A DNA stretch of 7,078 nt, taken from NCBI GenBank assembly GCA_040383485.1, contig JBEIDK010000163.1:1-7078 (forward strand), written 5' to 3'. Below, piece after piece: positions 6,511-7,078 of the stretch (the stretch's first letter is position 1; every line of letters starts with the position of its first letter). The notes below the pieces were generated by a model that saw nothing but the letters and a program-made list of their open reading frames with translations, was not told the origin of the DNA and made no database searches. A program made the position numbers and the translations under genes. This stretch comes from JBEIDK01 sp040383485 (GTDB taxonomy: Bacteria > Bacteroidota > Bacteroidia > UBA4408).

Positions 6511-6659
6511 CGCATTTGTATTGTATTGGTTTATATTAAATTTCTAGAATTTTATTATTTTGTGTATAGGTATTGTAAAGTTGTTTTTATAAATTAAATA
6601 TAATTGTCAACTATTTTAATAAGAAAAAAGATAGCAATTACTTTGTATTTTAATTACGC

Positions 6660-7078
6660 TTAAATACTGCATAATTTTTCAGCTGCTGCAATCAAAGTTT
6701 CATCCGTTTTAGCAAAACAAAAACGAAGCATGTGTCTGTCTGTAGCATCATTATAAAATACTGAAATCGGAATGGAAGCCACACCATGATTCACAATCAA
6801 TTCTTTAGCAAAATCCACATCGTTTTTGGATGAAATTTGGTTGTAATTCACCACCTGAAAATACGTTCCATCACAAGGCATCAACTCAAAACGACTGTCT
6901 TTTATTAGGTTTTGAAACAAATCGCGTTTGCGTTGGTACATTTTCGAAACTTCAGTAAAATCAACCATTTCCAAATATTCCGAAATCGTATGTTGCGAAA
7001 AACTATTCACACTAAACACCAAAAATTGATGTACTTTCTTCATTTCGAACATTAGATGTTCAGGAGCAATTAAATAGC
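6660..7078 (-). CDS. Methionine aminotransferase-like PLP enzyme (YbdL type), N-terminus outside window
   Basis: C-terminal 138 residues of a fold-type I, class I/II PLP-dependent aminotransferase; cytoplasmic. The frame is open to the right edge and the first whole codons read YLIAPEHLMFEMKKVHQFLVFSVN, so the internal ATG at 7052 is not the start. Segments matching E. coli YbdL, as I recall it, are KVHQFLVFSVN, the RKRDLFQNLI helix, the FELMPCDGTYFQVVNY strand, HGVASIPISVFY and HMLRFCFAKTDETLIAAAEKL. The Arg in HMLRFCFAK is the usual substrate carboxylate-binding arginine. The PLP-binding lysine lies beyond the window and cannot be checked. YbdL-type enzymes prefer methionine and some other bulky amino acids; family members also include kynurenine aminotransferases, so the substrate is inferred. 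It ends 243 bases before the surface protein start and is probably a separate transcription unit. Confidence 0.9.
   Translation of the reverse strand, partial: YLIAPEHLMFEMKKVHQFLVFSVNSFSQHTISEYLEMVDFTEVSKMYQRKRDLFQNLIKDSRFELMPCDGTYFQVVNYNQISSKNDVDFAKELIVNHGVASIPISVFYNDATDRHMLRFCFAKTDETLIAAAEKLCSI

Noticed and set aside
6579..6612. Inverted repeat AGTTG/CAACT behind the aminotransferase gene as a terminator
   Set aside because: The stem is only 5 pairs with a loop of about 24 bases, and chance pairing is common in this AT-rich gap.
1..7078. Defence, toxin-antitoxin, CRISPR or mobile-element system
   Set aside because: No nuclease, transposase, recombinase, toxin motif or spaced direct repeats were seen; ParA/ParB match chromosomal rather than plasmid types.

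Overview
The window comes from an AT-rich member of the Bacteroidota, most likely Flavobacteriaceae (Flavobacterium or a close relative). The evidence is the gene order parA-parB-DUF5683-dapB, a large secreted protein with a type B C-terminal sorting domain of the type IX secretion system (T9SS, the gliding-motility secretion system), A-rich leaders without clear Shine-Dalgarno sites, and promoter candidates of the Bacteroidota form TTG-N(16-19)-TAnnTTT. Every gene lies on the minus strand, so transcription runs from high to low coordinates.

Read in the direction of transcription: (1) 7078-6660 is the C-terminal part of a class I/II PLP-dependent aminotransferase of the methionine aminotransferase (YbdL) type, cut by the window edge. 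(2) 6659-6417 is an AT-rich gap with a candidate promoter. (3) 6416-3294 encodes a secreted modular protein of 1040 residues: signal peptide, jelly-roll-like N-terminal domain, two Ig-like domains, a tandemly duplicated block of three modules (A-B-C-A-B-C, exact 233-residue period), a penultimate beta-domain and the T9SS type B signal. (4) 3227-3117 is a 36-codon lysine-rich small gene with a candidate promoter in front and a strong intrinsic terminator directly behind. (5) 2872 to the left edge is a compact probable operon: parA, parB, a DUF5683 membrane protein and dapB, the last truncated by the window edge.

The parA-parB pair supplies the chromosome partitioning ATPase and the CTP-dependent clamp. 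The DUF5683 gene overlaps the parB stop by one base (TAGTG) and starts with GTG, so its translation is probably coupled to parB. DapB feeds lysine and meso-diaminopimelate synthesis, which puts a peptidoglycan precursor enzyme behind the segregation genes. No parS-like palindrome was seen here. The large surface protein and the aminotransferase look like separate transcription units.

Most of the window is ordinary flavobacterial core genome. The least explained items are the 36-residue basic protein, the nested internal duplication of the surface protein and the DUF5683 protein. I see no evidence of a mobile element, CRISPR array, RNA gene or defence system.
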